From Nageia nagi (taxonomy: Eukaryota > Pinophyta), in assembly GCA_050084985.1 (NCBI GenBank), contig JBITNC010000001.1:5518001-5582000 (forward strand): 64,000 bases of DNA, given 5' to 3'. Shown here piece after piece: positions 23,023-35,249 of this stretch (the first letter of the stretch is position 1; every line of letters begins with the position of its first letter). The position numbers were made by a program, and so were the translations under genes. The notes below the pieces were generated by a model. It ran no database searches. It was not told the origin of the DNA and worked only from the letters and a program-made list of their open reading frames with translations.

Positions 23023-23561
23023 TTAACCAAAATAAGCATATTCATTAAGGATATAAGTTGCTTTGCATTTCTCATTAAATTTGGGCAATTCTAAGTGTGT
23101 GCCTAAGTATTCAAGAAGATCATTATCAGTACTAAAATAGTCAAATTCAAGAGGTATAGAATCATCAATCCATTTATCTACATTAATGTCATCTGATAAC
23201 TCTATCAAATTGTAGTCTTTAACAAATTTAATAGGACCCCATTTTTGTTTTACTTGACCATCACTACCTAAGTCTATTTTAGTCATTTGAGCCTTAGAAG
23301 TATCAAGGAAAGCAAGCATTCCTTGTTCAAATTTTACTAAACCCCCCCTTTGTATTTGCAATTTTGAATCATGTACTTATGAACAAACGAAGATAGAAAT
23401 ATCTTACTTGATTCAGAAGATGATGGTATGTCCATTGAAGAGGTTTGGTTTGATATTTTAGACAAGGTAAAGCAAGATTGGTCATTTTCTTCATCATTTT
23501 CATGCTGTTGGTGGCCTATTGGTAGTATTGCATGTTGTTGGCAGTATTCAATAGCTAACAT
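23023..23561 (-). pseudogene. Element N protease-RT linker region
   Basis: Two minus-strand frames (23561-23337, 23361-23023) span the stretch between protease and RT. The second has QMTKIDLGSDGQVKQ and IPLEFDYFSTDNDLLEYLG, segments of the type seen before RT in Tat-like Gypsy polyproteins. I assign no separate function. Confidence 0.55.
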
Positions 23562-23629
23562 CTAGGGTTTCCAAAATCTTTTATAGATGCAAAGAGATCT
23601 ATGTCATCAATTATGTAGGTTCCCATACC

Positions 23630-24390
23630 TGTCTCTATGATCTAGATCTATTTTTTTGTAGTTGTACCCAATGTAGGATATTTCAAGGGTTCTATCTCAT
23701 ATTGTGGTAGTAACATGGCAAGATCTTTAAAATCAACAATATTACAGAGTGCATATGGTTCAATATCTCCCATGAATGTATGCAATTCACCTTGAAATTT
23801 GAACTTCAATCTTCCATGTAATGTGTATGATATTGAATCCATATCATGAATCCAAGGTCTCCCCAATAGCATGCTATACGATAACTTGGACTCTACAACT
23901 AGAAATTTTTCTACTATAGTCTTGACATCTGTAGTAATCAAAATTGTAGCTATTCCCAATGGTTTCTTTAATGAGCTATCCTAGGCCCTAATTCTAAAAG
24001 CAACTTCTTCTAATGGAGGGATTTCTACACCTTTTTCTTGTAATTGAATCAAAAAATGATTAGAACATACATTTATAATTGATCCATTATATACCATTAT
24101 TCATTTAACTTCACATCCATCAACCATAGGTGTGATATATAAAGCTAAACATTTATCTAACAATTCTTGATTAAGCTTTTCATATTTGTAAAAAGAAGTA
24201 GCATCACATTCCTTAATGGTTCTAAGTTTTTTTTAAAATTTAGTAGCTAAAATATTAGTAGGGATAGTTTCATTTCTAAACAAGGCATGTAATATATCCC
24301 TATGAACTTGGGAAGTAGAAATAAGATCATATAGACTGATTTTTGAAGGTCTATTTTTCAATTGATCAATCATGCTATTAAGTTTAGGAT
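23630..24390 (-). pseudogene. Element N aspartic protease
   Basis: This is the retroviral-type aspartic protease that cuts the polyprotein. Read in one minus-strand frame with stops, it starts with ISLYDLISTSQVHRDILHAL, a pre-protease segment typical of Tat/Athila elements. It then has MVYNGSIINVCSNHFLIQL, where the catalytic Asp of the 'D-N-G-S' box is Tyr. The C-terminal part at 23959-23648 has IVEKFLVVESKLSYSMLLGRPWIHDM, matching the conserved 'Y-N-x-L-L-G-R-P-W-I-H' segment. The active-site change means it would be inactive even without the stops. Confidence 0.8.
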
Positions 24391-25600
24391 TAGGTGGGAT
24401 ACTTACTTGTTACATTGTGATTGGATTTGGAACATGGTGTGGGCATCCTCTTCTCAAGTTGGCAAAAACCTCCTTGTACACTAAGATGGTATTGATTGTA
24501 GGTCCTTGGTTGGCAAGGCTTTCATTAATTTTATACCTTCCTTATTCAACAAGCTCCAATATTATTGTCTATAATGTCTTGAAAAAATTTGTAGCATTCC
24601 CTTTTATTTGATGGTAAGTGCAATAGGCATCAAAGCATCCCATGGGAGAATTATCATCTTGAGAAGAGCATTCAAGGGGATACAAAAGTCCTTTTTTCAT
24701 TAGATCCCTCAAAATGATACATGGTTGCATAGGGAATGTTTATGAATTCTCTTTTGCAGTATTATACCTTTACGATTTTGGAGGAGAAGTAGGTCTATCT
24801 ACCATATGTACCAATTTGTCATCTTTATTTGCATATGTTTTGCAATTTTCTTTAACAAAAGGGTTAGGTGCATACTTAAGTTCACCCAAAGCTAATAATA
24901 CCTTCTCTTTTTGCAATAAATATTAAACAAGTATACTGAAACCTATATCTTTAGTGCTAGGAGCATGCAAATGAAGAACATGTATAATAGATTCATGAAA
25001 AATAGCACAAATTTCATTCTCATCTAATTTACTTTGAATATATTACCATACCTTTTTGAAGCATTGAATATACTTCTCTAGGGTTTCATTACTTCCTTAT
25101 CAAAGTGTGCATAATTTAGACACATTGCTTTGCTCTTTGATATTATGCTTGTATTGGACCATAAATGCTTTGACTAAGGTCTTGAATGAATCAATCAAAT
25201 TACTAGGAAGAGCATATAACGATTGACTAGCATCCCCTTTCAGACTCATTGAGAAGAATTTTGCCATCAATCTCTCCTTCAATCCTAACTTCATAAATCA
25301 CTCCTACTAAAAGCTAATGAGATGTTGTTTGTGATCTTGTTCATTGCTAAACATCTTGAACTTGGGGGCCTTATGGTTGGTTGGTAGGGGAAAATTATGG
25401 ATGTCATCTATCAAGGGTGAAATGTAGATGCTATCATATTCATCTAGACTTTGTGATTGTGTGATATTAGAAGGCCTAACTTGGATAGTAGGGCTAGATG
25501 TGGAATCGCCTAAACTATTCATTATTGCTATTTATTTTTGCATTTTGATCATGTTTGCATTCAATTCCTTAAGGAGAGGTACAATATGCTCCATTTCCAT
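24391..25600 (-). pseudogene. Element N gag
   Basis: This is a capsid/nucleocapsid polyprotein. A start at 25600 (MEMEHIVPLLKELNANMIK) gives a helical N-terminus. The gag core follows: HKAPKFKMFSNEQDHKQHLI at about 25365-25310, then after a frame break FFSMSLKGDASQSLYALPSN and LVKAFMVQYKH (25294-25100), matching 'F-P-x-S-L-x-G-x-A-x-x-W-Y-x-x-L-P'. Near 24630, DAYCTYHQIKGNATNFF resembles the modified CCHC knuckle of this lineage. Stops are frequent. The end merges into the protease frame. Confidence 0.78.
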
Positions 25601-25700
25601 ACTACTAATAGCCTAGGAATAGTAATGTACATCACTGATAGCATAGATCTGATACAAAGGTTTCATGAGATCTCGTCAGAAGGGCAAGACAAATTGAACA

Positions 25701-25713
25701 TATGGGTTCACCA
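25701..25713 (-). other. Element N primer-binding site
   Basis: The minus-strand sequence TGGTGAACCCATA starts 3 nt after the 5' LTR end. The plus-strand LTR at 35714-36388 is followed by TGGTGAACTCGA, and element E's LTR by TGGTGACTCTGCT, so related elements here share a TGGTGA-type site. I cannot name the primer tRNA with certainty. Confidence 0.6.
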
Positions 25714-25716
25714 AAA

Positions 25717-26335
25717 TATAGACCCAAAATAATGCATATAATTATTTATGGGGGTTAATTAATGCATGATTGGTCTAATTTATTTTATTTATGCATACAT
25801 CTAAAATATGGCAATAATGAATAATAAAAAGATACTTATGTTTAATTAGATTGCATATTCATTCCATTAGAAGAAGCATACATGAAAAATGAGCATACAT
25901 TCATTCATTTGCACATTATTGGTGGCATAAAATAGGTACACCACTAGTAGCCTAAAATAAGCAATATAATATATGCAATCAAGAATGTATTGATAAGCAA
26001 ATGAAAGAATCATCAGATAGTAAACATAAGATATAACTTATGAATAATATTTATGCATAACAGAGTGATGTAACATGTGCTAGAATCTCTCTAGAGTCCT
26101 TCTCATATTTGCTTTCCCCTAAGGTTTAAGGTCATCAATTGATTCCTTTGTATATGATACAAGTTTACATGACTTTAATCTTTTTAACCCCTTTACATGC
26201 CACAAGGGTCCACTAGACATATTACATAGCTTTGATATGAATTTGGGTATTATATAACCCATTTTCTTATAATACATCATTGAGGATCTAAAATGAATTA
26301 TTTAATAAATAATAATTCAATTTTAGGTATCTACA
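25717..26335 (-). mobile_element. Element N, 5' LTR (minus strand)
   Basis: It is the partner of 17460-18075, similar throughout. On the plus strand its first bases are TATAGACCC, with TG mutated to TA, and it ends GGTATCTACA. It is flanked by the primer-binding site on the inside and 'atctg' outside. Together with the other LTR it delimits an 8.9-kb element inserted into the non-coding 3' region of element M. Confidence 0.92.
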
Positions 26336-26599
26336 ATCTGAATACCCAATGTGGGTTGGCAGACCTCCAAGGTGCTCATCATGGATGGAAATGTTCCAAT
26401 GTGCCCAACATAGGGTGGAAGACTCCTTGGACATCCAACGTCAGGGTACTAGCTTCCCCATGACCCATTGTATCCCCTCCTTACTCCTCTTATTAGAACG
26501 TGGACACTCCTTTAGCCTCCTCCTTCTGCTGACTCCACTTAATCATGTCTAGCTTTTTATTTTCCACCTATGGATAATCATCTTGGATGCCCTATAGTG

Positions 26600-26960
26600 T
26601 GTGTATCTTACCCTTTATTTCAAAACTCATGGTGAGATTTTGATAGTATGAATATCCCCTAGATCAAATAACCATTGCACTTCAATAATGATGTGAGGAT
26701 GTCCCTTAAAATGTTATATGTAGAAGTTCTCCCTCACCATACAGCTCTACAACCTCACTCCAAATCATTGCATAATGTGATTAACCAAGGTGAGTTTTCC
26801 ATTAGCATTGGAAACTTAAAATCCCTCAAACACCTTGGTATTCAAGTTATTCTACTCTACAAAGCCAAAATTAATGATGTTGTGGGATGCTCCAGGATCT
26901 AGTAGCACTATCACATCTTGTCTACCTTCCTATCCCATAATCTTTAGAGTTAAGTACTTA
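26600..26960 (-). pseudogene. Element M aspartic protease remnant
   Basis: At about 26960-26870 on the minus strand the frame reads NKYLTLKIMG, a stop, then GRQDVIVLLDPGASHNIINF. This is the active-site box of a Ty3/Gypsy protease, normally 'L-I-D-S-G-A-T-H-N-F-I', here with Pro-Gly-Ala-Ser after the Asp. Downstream sequence to about 26600 continues in protease-like fashion (LGIQ and similar) with stops. There is no RT after it: the region passes into non-coding repeats, both here and beyond the nested element N. Confidence 0.72.
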
Positions 26961-28640
26961 TTCACTCCATAGAGTTAAGCGATCATGCTCCCAAGCATTC
27001 CCTCAACTTGTGGTGACCCTAAGTCTTCCACATAAACTCCTAACTCTAATTTTGAGTCTTATAACTCCTTCTATGAGAACAACTCAATGTAGTGCACATG
27101 TTCCTTCCCTAAAAAATGATTCCCAGCCTCCCAAATCTTCTTGCAATAGAAGCACTTGCACTCTTCCCTTAGCTTCTTCCTTATAGTTGCATCTAACTAA
27201 TCTGGCCTAGATGGAGGTAATGTCTTGGCCTTGCATATAACTGATTGATTAGCTATCCCCTTAGAAATTGATCCTTCCCTAAGGGATTTCATGATGGGCT
27301 TGAAGTTGTAGGCTTCTCGGATAGCATCTTCAAGGTTCCTAGGAGAGGACACCTTGACCATCCCTCTCAATGGCTCTATTAATCCCTCAATGAAGAGGAA
27401 ATCAAACCTCTTCTCTAGAATATGATGGATCATGATGGCTATCCTCTATAACTCCATCATAAACTCATCCATTGCTTTTGATTTCCTCAATGCCATCAAA
27501 TCTTGGAAGTAATCATTCTCCTTCTTTTGGTAAAATCTCTTTTCCAACCTCTTGGAAAACTCATCAAATGAGGTGATGAGTGAATACCCATGAATGATCA
27601 CCCCATGCTACCACCACTCTAAGGCATCACCCTCTAAGTGTAATAATGTGAAGTGAATCATATCCTCCTCCACCATGCTAGGGTTTAGGGTGAAGTATAT
27701 TTGCAATTGATGTAGCCATGACCTAGCTTTCATCTTCTTACCATCATACATGGGAACCTACATCTTAATGATCTTATGTTGTAGGTCCTTCTTCTCTTCC
27801 CACTAGCTCCCTAAATATCATGGTCCATGCACACTGATACCCTTCAATCCTAATAGCTCAATATAGCCATTGAAGTTGATGTATCTCCTTAGTATAGGAT
27901 ATAACATGGAATACTCTCTAAATATTTGGTTCAACTCCAATGGAATAGGAACCTTGCTCTTTGAAGCCTCTCCCACCTTCTATGTAAACATGGGTATATA
28001 TGTCTTTAAAATCACTAGCTACTCCTTCATTCTACTAATATTATTCTCCAAGTACCTCCCTAGGTGAGGGTTTATACCCTAGGGTGCTCTATGTGAGTGA
28101 GATATCATGAATGTAGCCTCTAGCTACCCTAATGATCCATGATGGGTGGATTCTCTATCCCTCAAACTCCTTAATATCTTCAATCTATGCTCTTGATCAG
28201 ATTGATCCACCTTGATCCAATCATCTCTACCTCTACTAGCCAAACATGGGGTCCCTCTTCCCTTCCTGGTTGGATGTAAGGTATCCTAGTCATCTTTAGC
28301 CAAATGTGGGTATTTTTCCTTAGTCTTGGACCAACATGGTTTCTCCCTATCTTCCTTAGCTATTCATGGGCTCTCCCTATTAACCCTATCCAATTGTGGG
28401 TGCTCCCTCTCATCTTTAGCTAATCATGGGTGCTCCCTCTCATCCTTTTCCATTCATGCATGCTCCCTCTCATCTTTGTCTAGTCATGGGTGCTCCCTCT
28501 CATCTCGAACATGGTGCTATGCTCTTATCTCATATTTTTCATACCATAGTTATGATCAACATCTTTTTGACTCCTCATAATCTCCCCAATGTATGGACAT
28601 CTATCGATGCATAGAAGACATTACCCCAGTCATGTTGTGA
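26961..28640 (-). pseudogene. Element M gag with N-terminal 10-residue repeats
   Basis: On the minus strand the N-terminal part (28520-28200) is a highly charged 10-residue repeat. The gag domain follows at 27750-27430: VPMYDGKKMKARSWLHQLQI, then HFTLLHLEGDALEWWWHG, FDEFSKRLEKRF, and HHILEKRFDFLFIEGLIEPL. These match the Gypsy gag pattern 'F-x-G-x-x-x-x-x-W-L-x-x-x-x-x-Y-F ... G-x-A-x-x-W-W'. At 27170-27100 KCFYCKKIWEAGNHFL resembles a decayed CCHC knuckle. The frame 27433-27197 is the best-preserved piece. Stops are common but frameshifts few. Confidence 0.8.
28230..28520. repeat. 30-bp tandem repeat in element M gag, about nine degenerate units
   Basis: The plus-strand unit is 'catctttagctaatcatgggtgctccctct', repeated at 30-bp steps and most regular at 28380-28510. 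In the gag frame (minus) it encodes DEREHPxLAK-type decapeptides, where x is a stop probably derived from Trp. In-frame tandem repeats of this sort are tolerated because their length is a multiple of three. Confidence 0.85.
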
Positions 28641-28937
28641 ATGGTAGATATCAACTCATCAAACTTCCATTTAGGAGTGGATCCTTGAATGGAAGTAGGG
28701 TATCTCCTTTTGTCCATACTTTATTTTTCACCTTGTTCCCCCTATTCCTCTCCCTCATCTCTAGAAACCCTCTCTTCTAATGGTTCATTCATCCATTACC
28801 ATCTCTCCTACCTTAGATGACTCTCTCTACTATCTCCTCTGATCTTTTGTTCTTCCTAGTGGATGCCATTTCTATCTTACTGGATCTAGTATAGTAGTGA
28901 TGGATTCTAGGTCTCATGTAAAAGCTAGCCATATCTA

Positions 28938-28950
28938 GGCTCTAATACCA
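28938..28950 (-). other. Element M primer-binding site
   Basis: The minus strand reads TGGTATTAGAGCC, a one-base variant of the initiator tRNA-Met type site, 4 nt inside the LTR end at 28955. It marks 28955-30062 as the 5' LTR. Confidence 0.75.
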
Positions 28951-28954
28951 CTTA

Positions 28955-30062
28955 TGAGGATCCAAATTTAATTTCAACCATAAACTAACAATATAGGATC
29001 ATCAAACCCTAATGTTAGGGTTAGAGCATTAACATTAAATATGTAGATACCCAAAATACCAACACCTAAGTATGAAATGCAATATCCAACCATCAAAACC
29101 CCAGTATGCCAATGTCTAGCAATTATAAGTATATAACAATGAACATCATATCATAATGCTAATGTTTGGATCATACATGTACAATGAATCATAAATAACT
29201 CAATGCATGATGAGAATGATAATAATACAATACCAAACCTAATGGGTAGTCATTGGTATTAAGGGAGCCAACTAGGGTACAATACTTTGCAATCCTTAAT
29301 GCTAAACAACTATAAAATCATAGGATAGATTCACTCCCTTCAAATCTTGAATCCTCTCCATTGAAGGAGCCCTCCTCAAAACTTGGGTAACCATTGAATG
29401 TAGAAGTAAACCCTTAAAATGCCATTGGATGGCCAAGGTGCTTCACCTATGCCATAGATAATTAGGATCCCACTGCTTGACTACCCTCTATATGCTCCAC
29501 CTAGGAATGGAATGCTTAGCTCCACTAAGACCTATGCTTGAAGGTCTGTAGTAAGTGTAATGATCAATAATAGCTTTTTGATATTGAAGCTCCAATGTTT
29601 ATTTATACATTGCTTGTGTCTAGAACTCACCTAGGAGTCATCCCAGACCCATCTAATCCAATGTTAGGTATTTTGGAGGCCCAATCACTTAAAGTGCCAA
29701 TATGGGGGTCATGATCACTTAATGAGCCAACATAGGATCCTTAGCACTTAAATTGCCAACATGGGGTTCTTGGAGTCCTCATGAATTAATATGGGGCCCT
29801 CCCTAGGTGCTAACATGTTGGTGGTCATCCATCACTCAAATGCATAAACACACCTTCAGATTCCCATAATTTGGGATCTCTAATATGAAACATGCCTAAT
29901 CTACTACTTATGAGGGAGATGTCCCACTTGGGGCTCATAATGGGGTCCACATGATCTATTAAACTCCTATCCTGAGCTACACTAATGTAAATGCAAATAC
30001 ATCAAATAGATATAGTACAAGATGAATAGACTCATCCCACTAAAAGTACAAGGGGGAAATCA
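28955..30062 (-). mobile_element. Element M, 5' LTR (minus strand)
   Basis: On the minus strand it starts TGATTTCCCCCTTGTAC and ends GGATCCTCA. It matches 15511-16777 along its length, including 'aatagattcactccc', 'cccactgcttgactaccctct' and 'ggtggtcatccatcac' blocks. A TATA box like that of the partner LTR is near 29597-29610. Its 30-bp array (about 29697-29800) is shorter than in the 3' LTR. Confidence 0.88.
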
Positions 30063-30144
30063 CACACTCATTTTACCTGTGATAATCCCTTTGTCCTGCA
30101 AGGTAAGTTCATTAATACACACACACACATCCACACATACATAA

Positions 30145-30483
30145 TTGAATTCGACTATTATGCTTAATAATTGTGTCATGGATCTATATGATCTATAATG
30201 ATCATTAGGGTTTATTAGTGAGCCAATGCCAATCATTTCCTCACTCTTACCCTTTTGTTCCCATCACCAACTCACCCTTGGTCCCTTGGGTCTTTAATCA
30301 AACTTTCCATCTCGAGTCAACCTATAACTTGCATCATAAAATCTTGAAGCCAATATTCAATTGATACAAATAATGTATATCTCTACTCAAAATTAGTCAT
30401 CTCATAACATAATTCCAACTTAATCTCATTAAAATCCTCGATGGTACTTGAGTCTTAATAGTGCAATTGGGCGGTTCGTTACA
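30145..30483 (-). mobile_element. Family-B LTR fragment, copy 1 (minus strand)
   Basis: On the minus strand it starts TGTAACGAACCGCCCAATTG, a form common at Gypsy LTR starts. It aligns with 60500-60848, with shared blocks such as 'ctcactcttacc', 'aaaatcttgaagcca' and 'tagtcatctcataacata'. A short (ca)n run lies just left of it at 30118-30134. The left end and internal region were not identified. Confidence 0.6.
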
Positions 30484-30792
30484 AAATTTTCTTTCAAAAA
30501 ATAAATTACAAAATATCACATTATATTTTTGTAACTTGTTACTTTGCAATAATGAAATATTCACTATAAACACAATATGTATATTTCAATTTTGCAATAT
30601 AATAAATTCAAATTTTGCAAAGCAAATGCAATTATATAAAAAGATATTTATCATAGTTTAAAATCTAATTATTTAAAATGTAATCTATAGTTTCTAAAAA
30701 AATTGAAACCAGGTTAAGGTTAGATATACCTTAATTTGAGAAGAGTTACCCCAGGATGATGGAGTAGAATTTGAAGGATATGATCATAAGGA

Positions 30793-30805
30793 GGCTCTAA
30801 TACCA
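30793..30805 (-). other. Primer-binding site of family-A copy 3
   Basis: The minus strand reads TGGTATTAGAGCC, 2 nt from the LTR end at 30808. It shows that 30808-31471 is a 5' LTR of a minus-strand element. The interior to its left is lost after about 300 bp. Confidence 0.75.
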
Positions 30806-30807
30806 CA

Positions 30808-31471
30808 TGATGGAATTGTATGATTCCATAAACCAAGATCACTTGTACCAACTCCAATAAATTAACACTCAAATTACTCTCATACATAACAATCTCTCAA
30901 AAGATACAACAATAAGCAATCTCACAAGGTGAAACATAAGAAGTATAGTGGTTCCTTTCTAAGAGACTAAATCCATTTGAATCTAAATCTATTACTTCTC
31001 AAGATAAAATTTCTCTTACAAACTTTCTATCACCTAGATATCTAAAGTAGTAGCATAACAATGCTTCTACAAGTGTGTGTTTTACAAAAAGCCTAGCTTT
31101 CCTTTTATAGGCTCAAATCCTACTTTGATACACCCTTTTACACAAGGAGAATACCAAGGTCCATAGGATATCCACATCCTCACATTAGGTGAGAATGTTA
31201 GGTGGAAGGCTTTTTATTCATACTTATTACATATGCCCATACTTATATTTTAAGTATGTGGGACTACATGTATATGTGGATATACCCCTAATATAAAATA
31301 GATGGGAATCCACATTTGCATACATGGATAATCCACATAATAAATGGATTATTCCATATTACAAAATATTTTCCTACTAACATAGGTATTGTATATGTTC
31401 CTTTAGTTTTTAATTAATTAGGAAAAATACACCTAAGTTATTTACATAATAATGCATTATAAGTTCTAACA
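30808..31471 (-). mobile_element. Family-A LTR, copy 3 (5' LTR, minus strand)
   Basis: This is the most complete family-A LTR at 664 bp. On the minus strand it starts TGTTAGAACTTATAATGC and ends ATTCCATCA. A TATA box (CTATAAAAGG on the minus strand, 31101-31110) lies within it. Its left part matches 6748-7223 and its right part matches 8138-8458. The flank beyond 31471 has no polypurine tract, consistent with a 5' LTR. Confidence 0.83.
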
Positions 31472-34400
31472 ATTTGTACATAAAATACACATTTCTTGGT
31501 GTTCAAACTCAACCATACCAATTGCTATAGGTATACTTGTTTGCAATTATCTATGTATTCACACTTTTTACAACTTCTTGAACATACCTTATCTAAGAGT
31601 TCAAACCATACTTGAATCCCTTCCTAAATGCAAACAAACAAATTGGAAATAGTTTTTCCTTCAAGTTGTAATATTGTCATAGTATTCTATTGTAAACAAA
31701 GTATTTTAACAATTCAATCATTATATGGATACAACTTAACGTAATTCAAATTGGTCTAAACCTTTGAGTTATATCATATAGAGTAAATATATGTGAATAC
31801 CCATCCTAGTTGGACAATATTTGTATACTCCCAAAATTGGATTAAAACTTGTAATTCTCTATAATATACATTTCGTTCTACAAGTTTTTGTTCTACACCT
31901 CTCTATTTAATATTAAAAAATCAAAATATCAATTGCAGAGGAGGATATACTTGGATGACTTAGAAAGTATAACTATTTTACCTAATTGATTATTAAGTTT
32001 AGATAAGAACCCTAGGAAATACCAATTGTTCGTATGATTTCCCTAGCAAGAATAACTCAATATACATTGCAACTGATATGTTTTGTTGTCATAAATCATA
32101 TTATAAATAGATTAAAATTTACATATTTATTAAAATCACAATCCAAATAAAGCTTATTTTATTACTTTGGTTGTAAGACTACAAAATGAAAAGGTAGACT
32201 GTAACATTATACGATTGTCATTTATTCTTACAACTCCTAAGTTTGGTAAACTTTCTAATTTGTAATAATATTTCAATTTACAATTTTATTACCCTACAAT
32301 TAATAATTATTTTTTGCAAAAACATATCCATTTTTTTTTATTTGGAACAATATAGGCATCATTTCATTTTATGCATTTAGTTACTAATTTAGAACAAGAA
32401 TCCTTACATAATACCTGCAATTCATGTACTCCTATAGAGTGAAGCTTACATAATACAAATTTCTTTCCTTATATTGATTTTCCTTTAATACATTCATATA
32501 TTGATTATAGGAGAAGGTTCAAGTAATTATTTCAATCTTGAATCATTTAGATAGTAATACAATTTACATAGTTAGTTTTTATGTTCAACAAGTACCTTAT
32601 AAATACTTGAAGTCATTTCTTAATATTTCTTTTCAATAAAATAGTATGGTATTTTATTTTTTTGCAAATAGATGATTATATTCATAACTTATTTGCATTA
32701 TCAAGTTTAAGATGAAGCCTATGAAATTTTGCAACTATTATTTACCTTCAAAGTTATTTAATAATAAATAGATGTATAATATAATAGGAAAAATATATAT
32801 TTATATTACAAATATAATCATACCCTATAATTTTAAATAATAACCCTATGAACTTTTTATTCATTTCACCATTACTTTCCTTCGATGTTGCTTAAATGTT
32901 AGAAAACATAATGCTATAGTGGATGAACTAGTTTCCATTTCATACACAAATGATTTGAATAATGCTATTCCCTACCCAATAGTCATTTTCAATTTTGTAA
33001 TGTTAGTAGAGGGTTTCCAAAGGCTATTTTCATTATTCCCTTAACCCATACGAATTAAAGCTACAACCATACAAAATTCCAAAGAAGTATTGCAATCTTT
33101 TGAACCATTCATTGAAACAATTAAGTGTAGAAATAAAATATATATTCAAAATTATTTGTAACAATAGATTTCCAATAACTCAATGTTCATGTCATTTTTC
33201 TATAGAGAAATGAACTAACCTAGAAGTGAAGCAAAATTGAACACTTTGAACTTCAAACTATTTCCAATGCTATGTTCCTTCTATTTGCATGCCCAAATCA
33301 CAAATATAGGTCCCCATTTAACACACAATTTGCTAAACCTAAGAGGTCATGAAAAGATAGCAAGTTACCAAACATAATAAGTTTAGCAGCTAAACAAATG
33401 ATGAGAGACCCCATACTTATTCCCAATGAGCTTGTTTTGCTTCCTGGATGAGTTGTGAAGTATTAAAGAAGAAAATCTTCATGATAAAGGCCTACAACTA
33501 TCTTGGCAACAATTTTCTTATCTATAGAGATCATAAGTCAACATGATGAGATGTACACAACTCTAGTTACCTTTCATGGTATCCAAGCTCCCTCTAAGAT
33601 CCTCTATCATGACATGGTAAGGGTTTCATACTAGAAAAAGGTGGCCAACATTATCCTACTATTTCAAGAATACATTCCCAACATCCTCTACACTAACTCG
33701 AGAGCATTCTCTAATGCATAATGGATATCAAGCTACCTTATACAATGCTTATGGTTCATTAACATAAAACCTCATCATTTGGTCCTTGCATGGATTGGGA
33801 AGCATATCAAATCCTCACACTATATCCCCTCAATACAATAATGGAAAGGGTATCAACATTTAATACATGCCTTAGAATTTCACTCATTCACTTTACTCCT
33901 TTGCATGGTAGTGATATAGTGCTTAGGAGTGTGGTAGATTAGGTTTTATTTAGTTTATTTCATAATGTAGCACCTAGGTTAGGTTTAGGACTTAGTGATT
34001 TTAGTTTAGCTTAGGTTATTTGGTATTTATCTTAGTTTCTTAGGTGTTACGAATTTTTAGGAGATACAAGGCCTTAGGCCTTTTAATTCTTCCTCTTTTT
34101 CTTTTTCCTACAATCCACTAACCTTGCCTTTTTCTTTTGTGGGTTAAAACTCATTCTTTGAACTAAGGGGGACATAATAAGATTGATTGGTGCACTTATG
34201 CAATTTAGGGTTTTATATGTTCTCATGAAAATTCTATGGTTTTAATGAAATAATGCAAATGCCAACTTCTTATGATAGTATGAAACACTATGCTCATACC
34301 AATAACGAATGTAACTTGTTCATGATCTCATATGCAATTATCATGATTCCAATGATGTAATTCATGAAATGATCTAAACATAATTATTTTTTTCATACGT

Positions 34401-35220
34401 GGAGGTGGTATTTCACATGCTATATAAAAATGAAGTATTCAACAACAAACTCCATGTAACCATGCTGAAAAGTATATAATCAATATAAGAGTGGGATAGA
34501 TACAATATATTAGCCACTTTTCCATGCTTATGTAAACCTCATATTTGGATTCCATGTTGAAGCTCTCATCAATATGACTCATGAATTCTTTCTAATGTAT
34601 CCTTTCAACATTATAAAACATCATCAGTACCACAATTCTAAAATAATGCAATAAAGTGTGTTATATGCATACATATTAGATAGCAAGTCACAAAATATGT
34701 CATGAACCATCAACTATGAAGCAAATATATTTGTAGTACCAAATGTACACATAAAATATTAAGAATTTATAATATTTTTAAGATTGTATACCCAAAATAT
34801 TTTTCTTATTGGTATTGTGAAATGCAAATGTTTTAAACATACCAATTATCTATCTTACAAGTTTCATATTTCAGGTTTGTCAAGAAATCATGATTTGAGC
34901 AATGATTTAGATCTTATACAAATGTATGTTGAAATATAATTTTTTTTATGTAATATAAAGAATGAATATACCGAATACCTTCCATAGAGATAATTTTCAA
35001 TGCATTGGCCATTGTCTCCAACATGATCCCAACTAAGCATGTCCTGTAAAATCACACATTATCAACAAGATATGTGCAACCAAGGATATATAAAATGTAT
35101 ATAAATCATAGTAGAAACAATCCATCATAGATCAAAACATCAATCATAGCCATCCCACAACAATTAGGTCCATATTTATATCATAATATAATTTAGGAGT
35201 GTATCAAGATTATGGTCTGT
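31472..35220. other. 3.7 kb of AT-rich DNA, no gene recognised
   Basis: Neither strand shows a conserved protein motif or a frame longer than about 60 codons. There is a purine-rich run at 34165-34178 ('aactaagggggaca') that could be an isolated polypurine tract, but no matching LTR start was supported. Confidence 0.4.
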
Positions 35221-35249
35221 GAGGTGGTTCGTGACATACTCCCTCTCTA
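35221..35249 (-). mobile_element. LTR start with polypurine tract (minus strand)
   Basis: On the minus strand TAGAGAGGGAGTA (35249-35237) is followed directly by TGTCACGAACCACCTC from 35236. This is a polypurine tract plus LTR start, i.e. the 5' edge of a 3' LTR running towards lower coordinates. No second copy of this LTR was found in the window, so its left end is unknown. Confidence 0.5.

Noticed and set aside
28326-28580. Ser-rich repeat protein on the plus strand
   Set aside because: It is the antisense reading of the 30-bp repeat in the element M gag.
31472-35220. Search for tRNA or small RNA genes in the long gene-free stretch
   Set aside because: By eye no A/B box pair with a foldable cloverleaf was found. 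A tRNAscan-type search would be needed to settle it.
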